The notes under the pieces were generated by a model. That model did not search any database and was not told the origin of the DNA. It was given only the letters and a program-made list of their open reading frames with translations. A DNA stretch of 64,000 nt from contig NZ_BSSV01000008.1 in assembly GCF_030161435.1 (NCBI RefSeq), positions 165,007 to 229,006 of the forward strand. The letters are read 5' to 3'. The translations under genes and the position numbers were made by a program. Every line of letters starts with the position of its first letter. Within the stretch, counting starts at the first letter, position 1. Below, in pieces: positions 27,819-38,400 of this stretch. This DNA comes from Thalassotalea loyana. GTDB taxonomy: Bacteria > Pseudomonadota > Gammaproteobacteria > Enterobacterales > Alteromonadaceae.

Positions 27819-28706
27819 CTATTCCTCCTTGTTAAACGTGTTAACAACACAAAGTGTTATCGTGGGCTCATGTTTACTGTGAAAGGCAAAATAATTGAAT
27901 TGTCGATAACTTGAGTCCGTTAGCTCGTGCGCGACCATACCAAACTTGTCCGTAATGCATGCAACATTTGAGACAAAAAAGAGACGCTCTGGATGTTTGA
28001 TTAGCGTCACGATCGATTTTAAATACTCTTTGGGTGCAATGGGCTTAATTAATGCGCCCTGCTCCTTTAATGCGCTATAACCTGTTGACATATACGGTTC
28101 AACTTCTTGCTTAATTTGCTCAACAAATTTGTCTAAGAGAAACTCGTACAACCTAGACTTTAATTTTTTCTTGTTACCATCAATTATAGGTAAAGATTCA
28201 ATAATTCGTTTGTGTTTAAAATTAAGTACCAATTTGCGGGCGTCTTGGATCACCGTTTCACCCTCTATCGCTGGCATAAAAACTTCTTTGTAATGGGGTG
28301 TCGCGATAAAAATATGCTGCAGAGCATCACTTCCTTGCTTAGCACGATTAACAGAAAAGAATTGATGACAGAGCTTTTCTTCAAAAAACATAGCTTGGAG
28401 CAAAGCACTATGAGGATAAGCCTCAGTAGTTAACACCATCTCATCAATAACTTGGTCGACCAACGAGAGAATATAACTGTCTAACACGGCAACTGACTTT
28501 CTGAGCTTTTTACGATAATTTGCAATAATCTTTATACGTTTATTCGTGTGGTTAACGAGCAGTTCAATCGACTCATCAACTTGCTCACGTCTTTTCCCAC
28601 GCTGCTTATATCGCTGCCACCATGACTGTTTAAAGTCGAGGATCTTGATCTGTTCTTCAAAAAACTGTCGAATCGAGCGTTTCGACTTTTTACGTTGATT
28701 TTTCAT
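27819..28706 (-). CDS. Unrecognised 295-residue basic protein in the ppk2 operon
   Basis: I do not recognise a family. The first 65 residues are strongly basic and aromatic (KNQRKKSKRS, WWQRYKQRGKRR), suggesting contact with polyanions such as polyphosphate, nucleic acid or phospholipid head groups. The remainder is mixed alpha/beta with an Asp/Glu-poor core and ends CVVNTFNKEE. There is no signal peptide or obvious membrane helix. It lies between ppk2 (8 bases upstream) and the GAF gene (0 bases downstream), so all three are probably one transcript. A polyphosphate-binding or regulatory role is a guess from charge and context. Confidence 0.7.
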   Translation of the reverse strand: MKNQRKKSKRSIRQFFEEQIKILDFKQSWWQRYKQRGKRREQVDESIELLVNHTNKRIKIIANYRKKLRKSVAVLDSYILSLVDQVIDEMVLTTEAYPHSALLQAMFFEEKLCHQFFSVNRAKQGSDALQHIFIATPHYKEVFMPAIEGETVIQDARKLVLNFKHKRIIESLPIIDGNKKKLKSRLYEFLLDKFVEQIKQEVEPYMSTGYSALKEQGALIKPIAPKEYLKSIVTLIKHPERLFFVSNVACITDKFGMVAHELTDSSYRQFNYFAFHSKHEPTITLCVVNTFNKEE

Positions 28707-28714
28707 GGTATAGG

Positions 28715-29557
28715 TTAACTTGATAACTCGTCTTTAACGGTACGAATAATACGACGATCTATATGGATAACATCGTCATTTTTCCCCGTATAATTGAATT
28801 GGTTGAGCAAATACTTGATGGCGTTGATTCGTGCGCTTTTTTTATCATTCGACTTTACAACAACCCATGGAGAATCAGGCACCGAGGTATAATAAAACAT
28901 GTCCTCTTTTGCTTTTGTGTAATCATCCCACTTTTCCTGACAAACTTGGTCAATAGGACTTAGTTTCCATTGCTTTAATGGATCTGTTGCTCTGCTATTG
29001 AACCGCTTCGCTTGCTCTTCCTTAGTCACAGAAAACCAAAACTTGATTAAGTGAATACCAGAACGCTGAATCATGTTTTCAACCGTTGAAACGGTGCGTA
29101 AAAACTCCATCACTTGATCTTTGTTGCAAAAGCCCATCACTCGCTCGACCCCAGCCCTGTTGTACCAACTTCGGTCAAACAACACAATTTCACCAGCACC
29201 TGGCAAGTGATGAATGTAACGCTGAAAATACCATTGGCTTTGCTCTCTTTCTGAGGGTTTCTCTAATGCGACAACACTACAAATTCTTGGATTTAGATGT
29301 TCGATTACTCGTTTTATCGTACCACCTTTTCCCGCGGCATCACGGCCTTCAAACAATGCCACAACTTTAATACCGTGCTCTTTTACCCAACGTTGCCATT
29401 TCACCAATTCAATATTAAGCAAATGTAATTGCTTGTCATATTCAGCTTTTGACATTTTGTCTGGTTTGGTGCGTTGATCATTGAGGTGCACTTCTTCACC
29501 ACTTTCTTCGAGTGCTGATTGCTCTTGAATGGTTATGGGTTTACCGATCGATGACAT
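28715..29557 (-). CDS. ppk2: Polyphosphate kinase 2 (PPK2 family)
   Basis: 280 residues, the one-domain PPK2 type. Walker A G-R-D-A-A-G-K-G-G starts at residue 71, and a VLFDRSWYNRAGVERVMG segment contains the Walker B Asp and the lid arginines. PPK2 enzymes transfer phosphate between polyphosphate and nucleoside di- or monophosphates, usually generating GTP or ATP from polyphosphate. The subclass (ADP/GDP versus AMP substrate) cannot be fixed from these motifs alone. The gene leads a three-gene leftward unit and is preceded by a perfect 15-bp inverted repeat ending 14 bases before its ATG. The Shine-Dalgarno (GCGAGA) is weak. Confidence 0.9.
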   Translation of the reverse strand: MSSIGKPITIQEQSALEESGEEVHLNDQRTKPDKMSKAEYDKQLHLLNIELVKWQRWVKEHGIKVVALFEGRDAAGKGGTIKRVIEHLNPRICSVVALEKPSEREQSQWYFQRYIHHLPGAGEIVLFDRSWYNRAGVERVMGFCNKDQVMEFLRTVSTVENMIQRSGIHLIKFWFSVTKEEQAKRFNSRATDPLKQWKLSPIDQVCQEKWDDYTKAKEDMFYYTSVPDSPWVVVKSNDKKSARINAIKYLLNQFNYTGKNDDVIHIDRRIIRTVKDELSS

Positions 29558-29570
29558 GGTATCTCGCTGA

Positions 29571-29606
29571 AATAGAAGTCTTTTATAAACTTAAAAGACT
29601 TCTATT
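29571..29606. repeat. Perfect 15-bp inverted repeat in the ppk2 leader
   Basis: AATAGAAGTCTTTTA (29571-29585) and its exact reverse complement (29592-29606) flank a 6-base loop, just upstream of the ppk2 start. The leftward transcript has no T-run after it, so it is not a standard terminator. It could be an operator or an mRNA hairpin next to the ribosome-binding site. Confidence 0.85.
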
Positions 29607-29653
29607 AAAAAGCAAGACAAATATTGCAATTACCCCTTGCAATAAATGATCGA

Positions 29654-30991
29654 TTACGCCTTTTGGAAAGGATAAACGCTGCCGATGTTTAAGATTTGCG
29701 TTAATTCATCTAACGCAGTTCTAGATTCCACCAGCAATTGAGGATCGCCTAAACATTGACTTGAAATACGGTCACGATAGTGTTTTTCTACCCAAGTTGT
29801 TAACTTGCTATACAAATCATCGTTGAGTAAACAATTTGGATTTACCGCAGCTAACTCGTCTTGATTCATCGCGACGCGTAAACGAAGACATGCCGGTCCA
29901 CCGCCATTTTTCATACTTTCATTAACGTCAAAGTACTTTACTTGTTTGATTGGCGTATTTTGAGTGACGAGGTCATCTAAATACGCTTTAACCCCTGTAT
30001 GGTTATGACAATGCATAGGCGCAATAATCGCCATTTCACCGGACGGTAAAGTAACGATTTGCGTATTGAATAAGTACGTATCAACGGCGTCTTGTACACT
30101 CACTTGGTCATTCAACACTTTAACAAAATGAACGTCGTAGTTTGCTTTACGCTTCACTTCTTCAACAAACTGCGTCTCATTTAGGAATGCTTGCTGGTGA
30201 TAAAACAAGACGTTTTGGTTACCTACTGCGATGACATCATTGTGGAAAACACCTTGATCGATAACATCAGGGTTTTGCTGAACAAATACCGTATTACTAT
30301 CCGTTAGTTGATGCATTCGAGCGACAGCTTGCGATGCCTCAAATGTTTGACGAGCAGGAAATTTCTGTGGCCCTGGCATCCCTTTTCTAAAGGCATAACG
30401 GCCATAAGTGAATACTTCGATACCTTCTTGGCCATAATCAGCACATAAACGCGTATGATTTGCTGCGCCCTCGTCGCCAAAGTGTTCGTTATCAGGCAAA
30501 TGTAAATGGTGACTAAAATGTTTATCGTTATTAAAGACTGCTTTTAAAACATTACCAGTAACCGTAGGTTCGATTGAACGGTGGAATTTGTTCGTTAAAT
30601 TTGCGGGTGTGAAATGCAACTTTCCATCGGCAGAATCAGCTGACGGCGATACCGTTGCCGCGTTGGCTGTCCACATACTTGACGCAGAGTAACAACTGGC
30701 CAAAATACCTGGCGCTTGCTTAAATGCCTGTTCAATGACCTGACTGTCATTGCCTGAAAAACCAATGCGTTTTAGTGTTTCCACATCAGGTCTTTCTTGC
30801 GGAGCTAAAACCCCTTGCGTTAAGCCTAAATCATGTAAGGCTTTCATCTTCGACAACCCCTGAAGAGCGGCTTGTTTAGGGTTAGAAACGTCTTCTGCGT
30901 TTTTTAAAGACGCAACATTACCTTCTGATAAACCAGCATAATTATGAGTTGGACCAACAAGGCCATCGAAATTTGCTTCAATTGTAGACAT
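29654..30991 (-). CDS. astB: N-succinylarginine dihydrolase
   Basis: 445 residues of the guanidine-modifying (amidinotransferase-like) fold. The enzyme hydrolyses N2-succinylarginine to succinylornithine, CO2 and 2 NH3, the second step of the arginine succinyltransferase pathway. Diagnostic segments are [15 protein letters not shown] at the N-terminus, [12 protein letters not shown], the catalytic H-region near [13 protein letters not shown], and the C-terminal [15 protein letters not shown] with the active-site Cys. The other ast genes (astA, C, D, E) are not adjacent, so the pathway is split on this chromosome. Confidence 0.95.
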   Translation of the reverse strand: MSTIEANFDGLVGPTHNYAGLSEGNVASLKNAEDVSNPKQAALQGLSKMKALHDLGLTQGVLAPQERPDVETLKRIGFSGNDSQVIEQAFKQAPGILASCYSASSMWTANAATVSPSADSADGKLHFTPANLTNKFHRSIEPTVTGNVLKAVFNNDKHFSHHLHLPDNEHFGDEGAANHTRLCADYGQEGIEVFTYGRYAFRKGMPGPQKFPARQTFEASQAVARMHQLTDSNTVFVQQNPDVIDQGVFHNDVIAVGNQNVLFYHQQAFLNETQFVEEVKRKANYDVHFVKVLNDQVSVQDAVDTYLFNTQIVTLPSGEMAIIAPMHCHNHTGVKAYLDDLVTQNTPIKQVKYFDVNESMKNGGGPACLRLRVAMNQDELAAVNPNCLLNDDLYSKLTTWVEKHYRDRISSQCLGDPQLLVESRTALDELTQILNIGSVYPFQKA

Positions 30992-31060
30992 AGTGTTTCA
31001 CTGCAAAATTAGAGTAAGCACACTATATCGATTTACTGAATAATTACAAATTTTAAATAG

Positions 31061-31083
31061 AAAAAAGCCACCATTAAGGTGGC
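31061..31083 (-). terminator. Rho-independent terminator
   Basis: GCCACC / GGTGGC with a 5-base loop; leftwards it is followed by TTTTTT. It closes the gene ending at 31109 and separates it from astB. Confidence 0.85.
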
Positions 31084-31108
31084 AGGAGCGAGCATTGAAT
31101 AAGTCAAT

Positions 31109-31561
31109 TTAAACCTGAGTAGAGAACAATGACGATACACCTGGCTGGTTATTTTCATAAGCATTGATCGCTTTACTAAACCCATTCTCTCGAGCATGTT
31201 GAATAGTCATGTAGTCTCCTTTTGACGGTAATGTCATCTCGTCATCACGCCTCGGAAATTCACCATGCTCGAGCTTGTAAGCCTGTTTATATAAATCTGT
31301 TAACGACAGTTCCGTCACCAATTCACTTGACGCTTCATCTTCGTCTTGAATATACGCATCAATCATATTTTGCGTATGTTGGAACTGATTTTTTGCTAGA
31401 CCAAGCTGCAATGTTTTATTTGCAACCGTGTAAGTTTCTGGCTGTTGAGCGATTGTCGCCAAGCCGTTTTCTGGCAATGGTTTAGTGTCGACCTGATCAT
31501 TGCGCACTAATTGCTGGTTAAGCAATACACTTGAACTTGTTGATGAAATACCGTTAACCAT
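31109..31561 (-). CDS. Unrecognised 150-residue protein
   Basis: I do not recognise this protein. It is hydrophilic and has no signal peptide, membrane segment or cysteine. The first 35 residues are Ser/Gln/Asn-rich and likely disordered (MVNGISSTSSSVLLNQQ). The central part (about 50-105) looks helical, and the C-terminal part contains HARENGFSKAINAYENNQPG. The ATG has a clear AAGGAGAAGG Shine-Dalgarno, and the gene has its own terminator, so it is likely expressed as a single gene. Function unknown. Confidence 0.65.
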   Translation of the reverse strand: MVNGISSTSSSVLLNQQLVRNDQVDTKPLPENGLATIAQQPETYTVANKTLQLGLAKNQFQHTQNMIDAYIQDEDEASSELVTELSLTDLYKQAYKLEHGEFPRRDDEMTLPSKGDYMTIQHARENGFSKAINAYENNQPGVSSLFSTQV

Positions 31562-31690
31562 AGGGCCTTCTCCTTACACTATGCCAACATTCTAGATGAG
31601 TTATTAACAAACTATTGGAGAGCTTTGTTACGCAAATGCATCAATTTGTAATCGTGCTTGAGTATGAAAGTTTTATTGCTGACAAAAAGC

Positions 31691-31716
31691 AAAAAAGCAG
31701 CCGAAGCTGCTTTTTT
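31691..31716 (-). terminator. Rho-independent terminator of the symporter gene
   Basis: GCAGC CGAA GCTGC flanked by A6 and T6, 20 bases after the stop of the leftward symporter gene. The UUCG/CGAA-type tetraloop makes a compact stem, and it may act in both directions. Confidence 0.9.
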
Positions 31717-31735
31717 AGATAACGCGTTTAGCTTA

Positions 31736-32902
31736 TTAGCTATCGTGAGTGGTAAATTCCTCATCGGCGAACTTATCAACCCATAATGCAATCGCACCGT
31801 CACCAGTCACGTTACATGCTGTGCCAAAGCTATCTTGCGCTAAGTATAGTGCAATCATTAACGCTAAAGCTGCATCGGTAAACCCTAACATACTAGCAAG
31901 TAAACCAAGCGCGGCCATTACTGCACCACCTGGTGCACCAGGTGCCGCAATCATTGTGACACCTAACACAAGAATAAAGCCAATCATGGTGCCGAACGAT
32001 GGTAATGCCAGTTCAGGCGTTAATAACATTACTGCCGTAGCACACGTTACGATAGTAATTGTTGAACCACTTAAGTGAATAGATGCACATAACGGCACAG
32101 TAAAGTTGGCTACGCCATCTTTTACGTCATTTGCTTTTGTTGCTTTTAAAGAAACCGGGATAGTTGCCGCACTCGACATCGTGCCTAATGCAGTAAAGTA
32201 CGCTGGCAACATGTTTTTCAGTAGCTTGATTGGGCTTTTGCCTAGCGCTAATCCAGTTGATACATATAACACGGTAATCCATAGCCAATGCATAACTAGC
32301 GCAAGCACTAAAACAACACCAAAGGTTTTTAACGTATCAAAGACTGTACCTGCATGCGTCATTTCGGCAAATACACCCGCAATGTATATTGGTAGCGCAG
32401 GAATAATGACTTTCGATAACAAAAGCTCAATAACGTCTCTTGATTCATTTAATACCGTTCTTAAATTAGTTGCATTAATTGCACTAATGCCAATACCAAA
32501 AATAAACGCTAATGCTAATGCCGTCATCACGTCGAATAACGGTGGAATTTGGATATCAATAAAGCCTGACAACTTAGCAGCTTCTGTCGTAGCTTGTACT
32601 GCACTGCCTTCAGTTAACCCCGGTAATACGGCACTTGCAACAAGATAAGCTAATGTGCCGGCAATAATCGTTGAGCCATAAGCCAAACCAACGGTTTTAC
32701 CGAGTAAAGATCCTGAACCTTGTGGCAATGATGCAATACCACTTGCGATATAAAACAAGATAATTAATGGGATAGTAAACTTAATTAGCTGACCAATTAT
32801 GTTTTGTACAGTAAAGACAAATTGGATAACAACATCAGGCGCGAATTGACCGATAAGTATACCGGCAACAATACCCGCGATGAGTTTTAAAATGAGGTTC
32901 AT
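31736..32902 (-). CDS. Dicarboxylate/amino acid:cation symporter (DAACS family), second copy
   Basis: 388 residues with about eight membrane segments. Family marks: GTMSSAATIPVSLKAT (serine-rich re-entrant loop), FTVPLCASIHLSGSTITI in the place of NMDGTA, an A-P-G-A-P-G-G-A-V hairpin, and the C-terminal D-S-F-G-T-A-C-N-V-T-G-D-G-A. The substitution of the NMDGT motif and the DSFGTACNVTGD helix are typical of a DAACS subgroup distinct from the symporter at 1555, so the substrate probably differs. It starts 34 bases after the tilS stop and may be co-transcribed with it. Confidence 0.88.
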   Translation of the reverse strand: MNLILKLIAGIVAGILIGQFAPDVVIQFVFTVQNIIGQLIKFTIPLIILFYIASGIASLPQGSGSLLGKTVGLAYGSTIIAGTLAYLVASAVLPGLTEGSAVQATTEAAKLSGFIDIQIPPLFDVMTALALAFIFGIGISAINATNLRTVLNESRDVIELLLSKVIIPALPIYIAGVFAEMTHAGTVFDTLKTFGVVLVLALVMHWLWITVLYVSTGLALGKSPIKLLKNMLPAYFTALGTMSSAATIPVSLKATKANDVKDGVANFTVPLCASIHLSGSTITIVTCATAVMLLTPELALPSFGTMIGFILVLGVTMIAAPGAPGGAVMAALGLLASMLGFTDAALALMIALYLAQDSFGTACNVTGDGAIALWVDKFADEEFTTHDS

Positions 32903-32936
32903 GGAGTCTCCTATTGTTTTTGTTATTCTTCAGATT

Positions 32937-34295
32937 CTAACGTGAATCTTGCTCGAAATAATAGTTAAGGGTTAAATTTGTTGATGACGTGTTTGGCGCA
33001 AATGGTTTACAGACAAAGTAACCCATCGCGGCAACCAATTCATCATCGTAATACAAGAAAGGAATTCGCTTTCGTTGCCAAGGCGCAATTTTCAGCTCCT
33101 GCAAAATTTTCTTCAATTCTTTAGAGTGGTTGCGATAATCAGGCAAGCATTTAGGGTTATTGTGCGTAAATCGCAACTCAACTTGTTGGCCGTCTTTAGG
33201 GGCTATAACTTGTACTTTTTCTGTGCAGTTTGTTGGCGTATCTTTAAACTCGATGCGCCCGATGTTGTCAGGGAGTTCAACAACCACATCAGCTATTTGT
33301 TCGGCAGCGAAAGTATATAACCAGTGACTTACATCACCAAATACGGGAGTAAAATATAATGCCTGTTGAAAACGACGAACCATGATGTCAGAGATGCGCA
33401 CTTCTGGCGTTTTGTCACCTTGGGCAATCATCTGCACATTAATCTCATTTAATTGAGCTGAAGATGGGACAACGTCATAATCACGCTTTAAAACAAACCG
33501 TAGCAAATTATTACGACGTTCCAATGATAACGACATCAGCTTATCAATTGCCAAAGCACTATCGTGATTACAGGCGCTTTCTTGATCTTGTTGCGCTAAC
33601 TCATCTAACAAGGCTTGGCTTTGCTGACAGTGCATCGCTGAGCGTGCAATGGTGTGAGTAATACTCTGCCAGCGCTCACTCAAAACAGGCATTATTTGGT
33701 GACGAATAAAGTTACGGTCAAACTGTTCATTAGTATTGGAATCATCGTCAATGTATTCAATGTCATTGGTGCTCGCATACTGCTCAATTTGCTCCCTACT
33801 AATCGCCAGTAAAGGCCGACATATTTCACGGTCAAAGAGACATGTTGATGATTTCATTGCACTTAAACCGGCAACACCCGCGCCACGCTTTAAAGCCAAT
33901 AAGACAGTTTCAGCTTGATCATCTAAATGATGCCCGGTAAGAATGACAGAGTTTTCAGGTAATAAACGTTTAAATGCTTGATACCTAGCTTCTCTAGCAA
34001 TTGCTTCAACACTTTGTTGAGCTGTTATTTTAAGCTCAACATTTGCCGTAACAAACCCAACATTTTGCACTTCAGCTTGCTGACGACAAAACACTTGCCA
34101 ATCATCCGCAAAACGGCTCAAACCGTGGTGAATGTGGCAAGCAACTATTTCATTGGTAATATCGCCACGCTGTTTTAATTGGCTAATAGCATGGAGCAAA
34201 ACCTGAGAATCCACGCCGCCACTATATGCGATAGCGATTGGCCTTTCTGGCATCAATTTAACCGTGGATAAAATGGCTTGCTCAATTAAATGCAT
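32937..34295 (-). CDS. tilS: tRNA(Ile)-lysidine synthetase
   Basis: 452 residues. It converts C34 of the CAU-anticodon tRNA-Ile2 to lysidine, changing specificity from Met to Ile; the activity is essential. The PP-loop SGGVDS is at residues 25-30, followed by CHIHHGLS, TGHHLDDQAETVLL and the conserved K-R-G-A-G-V-A-G-L; the two C-terminal domains follow, as in the E. coli type. It lies downstream of accA, beyond a terminator, consistent with the usual accA-tilS neighbourhood. Confidence 0.95.
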   Translation of the reverse strand: MHLIEQAILSTVKLMPERPIAIAYSGGVDSQVLLHAISQLKQRGDITNEIVACHIHHGLSRFADDWQVFCRQQAEVQNVGFVTANVELKITAQQSVEAIAREARYQAFKRLLPENSVILTGHHLDDQAETVLLALKRGAGVAGLSAMKSSTCLFDREICRPLLAISREQIEQYASTNDIEYIDDDSNTNEQFDRNFIRHQIMPVLSERWQSITHTIARSAMHCQQSQALLDELAQQDQESACNHDSALAIDKLMSLSLERRNNLLRFVLKRDYDVVPSSAQLNEINVQMIAQGDKTPEVRISDIMVRRFQQALYFTPVFGDVSHWLYTFAAEQIADVVVELPDNIGRIEFKDTPTNCTEKVQVIAPKDGQQVELRFTHNNPKCLPDYRNHSKELKKILQELKIAPWQRKRIPFLYYDDELVAAMGYFVCKPFAPNTSSTNLTLNYYFEQDSR

Positions 34296-34403
34296 AAAAT
34301 GCTAACAAATGTTGTTGGATGAAGTACTTGGGTTGGAAATTTAACACGAAAACGGTGGGTTACACCATGCAATAGCGTGGATAATTTGCCTGTTATCAAA
34401 TAA

Positions 34404-34428
34404 AAAAGCCAGCATCATGCTGGCTTTT
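34404..34428 (-). terminator. Rho-independent terminator of accA (end of the envelope/replication cluster)
   Basis: AAAAGCCAGCATCATGCTGGCTTTT: a near-perfect hairpin with A/T tails, 15 bases after the accA stop and before tilS. Confidence 0.9.
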
Positions 34429-34443
34429 CTACATTGAGTGATC

Positions 34444-35400
34444 CTAACAGTAACCGTAAGTCATTAGACGTTGGTAACGTTGTTCAATTAACTCTTCTTT
34501 TGAAAGGCCTTGAATATCAGCTAAGTCTTTCTTAATAGCTTGTTTTAAGATTGCTGCCATTTCGTCCATATCACGGTGAGCACCACCTAATGGTTCATCA
34601 ACGATATTGTCAATTAATTCTAGCTCTTTGATACGAGGAGCTGTAATACCCATTGCTTCCGCGGCAGTTGATGCTTTTTCAGCTGTTTTCCAAAGAATCG
34701 ACGCACAACCTTCCGGTGAAATTACCGAGTAAGTTGAGTAACGTAGCATGTTAACACGGTCACCAACACCAATCGCTAAAGCGCCACCAGAACCACCTTC
34801 ACCAATAACGGTACAAACGATTGGCACCGTAAGGCGTGACATAACTTTTAAGTTCATTGCAATCGCTTCACTCTGGCCACGCTCTTCTGCACCAATACCA
34901 GGGTATGCGCCAGGTGTGTCGATAAACGTAATAATCGGCATATTGAAACGCTCAGCCATTTCCATTAAGCGCTTAGCTTTACGGTAACCTTCTGGGCGTG
35001 GCATACCAAAGTTACGTTTAACTTTTTCAGTAGTAGAACGACCCTTTTGTTGACCGATGACCATCACTGGTACACCGTCTAAGCGGGCGGTACCACCAAC
35101 AATCGCCGCATCATCAGCATATGCTCTATCGCCAGCTAACTCATCGAACTCTTCAAAAATACGTGGAATATAGTCTAACGTGTATGGACGTTGTGGATGA
35201 CGTGCAACACGCGCCGTTTGCCAAGGATCTAAATCAGAAAAAATCTTTTGAGTTTGTTCTTTGTTTTTTTCTTTTAATTGGCGAATTTGATCTTCTAAAT
35301 CAAGATCTAAGTCTTGACCATTGTTTACCAATTGTAATTCTTCAATTTTTGCTTCTAGTTCGGCAATTGGTTGCTCAAAATCTAAAAAATTTAACGACAT
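34444..35400 (-). CDS. accA: Acetyl-CoA carboxylase carboxyltransferase subunit alpha
   Basis: 318 residues. Together with AccD it transfers the carboxyl group from biotin to acetyl-CoA, the committed step of fatty-acid synthesis. The N-terminal coiled region ([18 protein letters not shown]) is followed by the crotonase-fold domain with [40 protein letters not shown] residues (here I-D-T-P-G-A-Y-P-G) and [18 protein letters not shown]. It follows dnaE with a 62-base gap, the canonical order. Confidence 0.97.
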   Translation of the reverse strand: MSLNFLDFEQPIAELEAKIEELQLVNNGQDLDLDLEDQIRQLKEKNKEQTQKIFSDLDPWQTARVARHPQRPYTLDYIPRIFEEFDELAGDRAYADDAAIVGGTARLDGVPVMVIGQQKGRSTTEKVKRNFGMPRPEGYRKAKRLMEMAERFNMPIITFIDTPGAYPGIGAEERGQSEAIAMNLKVMSRLTVPIVCTVIGEGGSGGALAIGVGDRVNMLRYSTYSVISPEGCASILWKTAEKASTAAEAMGITAPRIKELELIDNIVDEPLGGAHRDMDEMAAILKQAIKKDLADIQGLSKEELIEQRYQRLMTYGYC

Positions 35401-35462
35401 ATTTGTATTCTAACCTGTTGTTAAGTCAACCGAATAATAGAGAGGTTAACTTACTGCTTAAT

Positions 35463-38400
35463 TTATTTAAACTGTAAGGCGACGTTATCTTCGCCCAACA
35501 ATAACTTTAATTCATGTAATAATTTATCAGCAGGGGTAACCCTCCACTGAACGCCCAATTCAAGTGTTGCCTGCGCTTCTTCTCGCAAGTAATTCACTTT
35601 AACCGGACAAGTACCGTCTTTATATTCAGACAATACCTGACTAAATTGTTCAAAAAAGTTGTCATTAACAACTTGTCGATCTAATGATAAATCAATGCTT
35701 TGAAGGTAATTTTCACGGGCATCGGTAATCGTCATTATATCGCGACCCGACATTGTAATACCACCCGAGTAATCATCAAAGCTGACCTGTCCGCTACACA
35801 CCAAAATTGCATCTTTTACAAGGATATCTTGGAACTTATCAAAATCGTCTGGAAAGAGTCGTACATCGATGCGTGCACTCTTGTCGTCAAGGGTCACTAG
35901 TGCCCAACGACGACCACGTTTATTAACTAAAACACGCACACCGATAACCAAGCCTACAGCTGTAGCACTGGCGTCTCTGCCAGTTGGTTGCATTCCTACC
36001 AGCCTTGAGCTTGCATATCGCTTACTTTCTTTTAAATAACGATCGATAGGATGGCCAGTTAAGTAAAGACCCAACGTTTCTCGCTCACCATCAAGCCAAA
36101 CCTCTTCTGGCCATGGCGTGACTTCTTTGAACGCTTGTCGCGTATCATCTGGCTCTTCATTGATAAGACCGAATAAATCATGTTGACCGATCGCTTGTGC
36201 TTTTGCGTGTTGATCTGCCGCTCTTATCGCTTCCGTTAAACTTTCGAATAGTGCAGCTCTGTGTGGACCACCATCTTTAGTTTTAGGGCCAAGTGCATCC
36301 ATTGCGCCGGCTCGCACTAAACGTTCTAGTACTCGCTTGTTAGTTTTCTTTATATCAACACGGGCACAAAAATCGAATAAATCTACAAATGGACCACCTT
36401 CTTCTCGGGCTGCGATAATCGCATCAATTGGTCCCTCACCTACGCCTTTAATTGCACCGATACCATAAACAATTTCGTCGTTTTCATTCACGGTAAACTT
36501 GTATAGACCTGAATTTACATCAGGTGGTAATAACGTAAGCCCCATGTTCTTACATTCATCAACTAGGGTTACAATTTTGTCGGTGTTATCCATATCAGCA
36601 GACATAACTGCCGCCATAAATGGTGCAGGATGATGAGCTTTCATCCAAAGCGTTTGATATGAAACTAAGGCATAAGCAGCCGAGTGAGATTTGTTAAAAC
36701 CATAACCTGCGAACTTTTCAACCAAGTCGAAGATTTTCATGGCGAGTTCGCCATCGATACCGTTTTCTACCGCACCTTGTTCGAAGCCCGCTCGTTGCTT
36801 AGCCATTTCTTCGGGCTTTTTCTTACCCATTGCTCGACGAAGCATATCAGCGCCACCGAGCGTATAACCAGCAAGTACCTGTGCAATCTGCATGACCTGC
36901 TCTTGATACAAGATAATACCGTAAGTAGGCTCTAGAATGGGCTGTAAAGATTCGTGCTGCCAGGTCGAATCTGGGTATGATATTTCTTCACGACCGTGCT
37001 TACGTTCGATAAAGTTATCTACCATGCCTGATTGCAGAGGACCTGGGCGGAATAAGGCTACCAGTGCGATAATATCTTCAAAACAGTCTGGCTGAAGCTT
37101 ATCGATCAGGGATTTCATACCGCTTGATTCAAGCTGGAATACAGCGGTAGTTTCAGATGCTAATAACATCTTAAATGATTTTTTATCATCCAGTGGTATA
37201 GCGGCAATATTGATTGGCTCTTTACCTTCTTTGAGTAGCTTTTTATCAGCCATCTCAATTGCCCACTGTAAAATGGTTAAGGTACGTAAACCTAAGAAGT
37301 CAAACTTAACAAGACCTGCATCCTCAACGTCATTTTTATCAAATTGAGTAACAGGGTTTTTACCTTCTTCATCACAATAAAGCGGCGCAAAGTCGGTAAT
37401 TGTGGTTGGTGATATAACAACACCACCGGCGTGTTTGCCGGCGTTACGTGTCGTACCTTCTAAGGTGCGACACATATCAATTAAGTCTCTAACATCCGAA
37501 TCTTGTTCATAGACTTCTGGTAAACGAGGTTCCGCTTCAAATGCTTTAGCGAGGGTCATACCCGGATCTGGTGGAATAAGCTTTGAAATACGGTCAACAA
37601 AGCCATATGGGTGACCAAGTACACGGCCTACGTCACGTATTACCGCTTTAGCCGCCATGGTACCAAAGGTAATAATTTGCGATACCGCATCACGGCCATA
37701 AAGCTCGGCTGTATGGTCAATTACCTCATCACGTCTGTCCATACAGAAATCGACATCGAAATCAGGCATCGAGACACGCTCAGGGTTTAGAAATCGCTCG
37801 AAAAGTAGATCATATTCTAGCGGATCAAGGTCGGTAATTTTTTGCGCATAAGCGACTAAGGAACCAGCACCTGAACCACGACCTGGGCCAACCGGGATAT
37901 TGTTGTCCTTACTCCACTGAATAAACTCCATTACGATAAGGAAGTAACCAGGGAACCCCATGTTATTAATTACGTCGAGCTCAACTTTTAAACGCTCATC
38001 ATAAGGTTTACGTTTTTCTTCAAAGTCAGGTGCGTCTTTATCAAATAAAAACTCTAACCGTTCTTGCAGGCCTTCTTCTGATACTTTTACTAAGTAATCT
38101 TCAATTGAGAGACCTTCAGTAGGGAAATCAGGTAAAACGTACTCGCCAAGTGTCACCGTCACATTACAGCGTTTTGCAATTTCAACCGAGTTTTCTAATG
38201 CTTCTGGAATATCGCTAAAAAGTTCAACTATTTCCTCTTCTGAGCGTAAATATTGCTCAGGAGAATATTTTCTTGGTCGACGTTTGTCATCTAGCGTAAA
38301 ACCGTCATGAATTGCGACACGAATTTCATGGGCGTCAAATAACTCAGGCGTTAAGAACATGACCTCATTGGTCGCCACCACAGGAATGTCATGTTGGCTC

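Noticed and set aside
29571..29606. Rho-independent terminator of astB
   Set aside because: The inverted repeat is perfect, but leftward transcription meets no T-run after it, so it is listed as a repeat instead.
32106..32648. Rightward open frame of 180 codons opposite the second symporter
   Set aside because: It is antisense to a clear DAACS gene; long antisense frames arise easily here from codon bias, and its product has no domain pattern.
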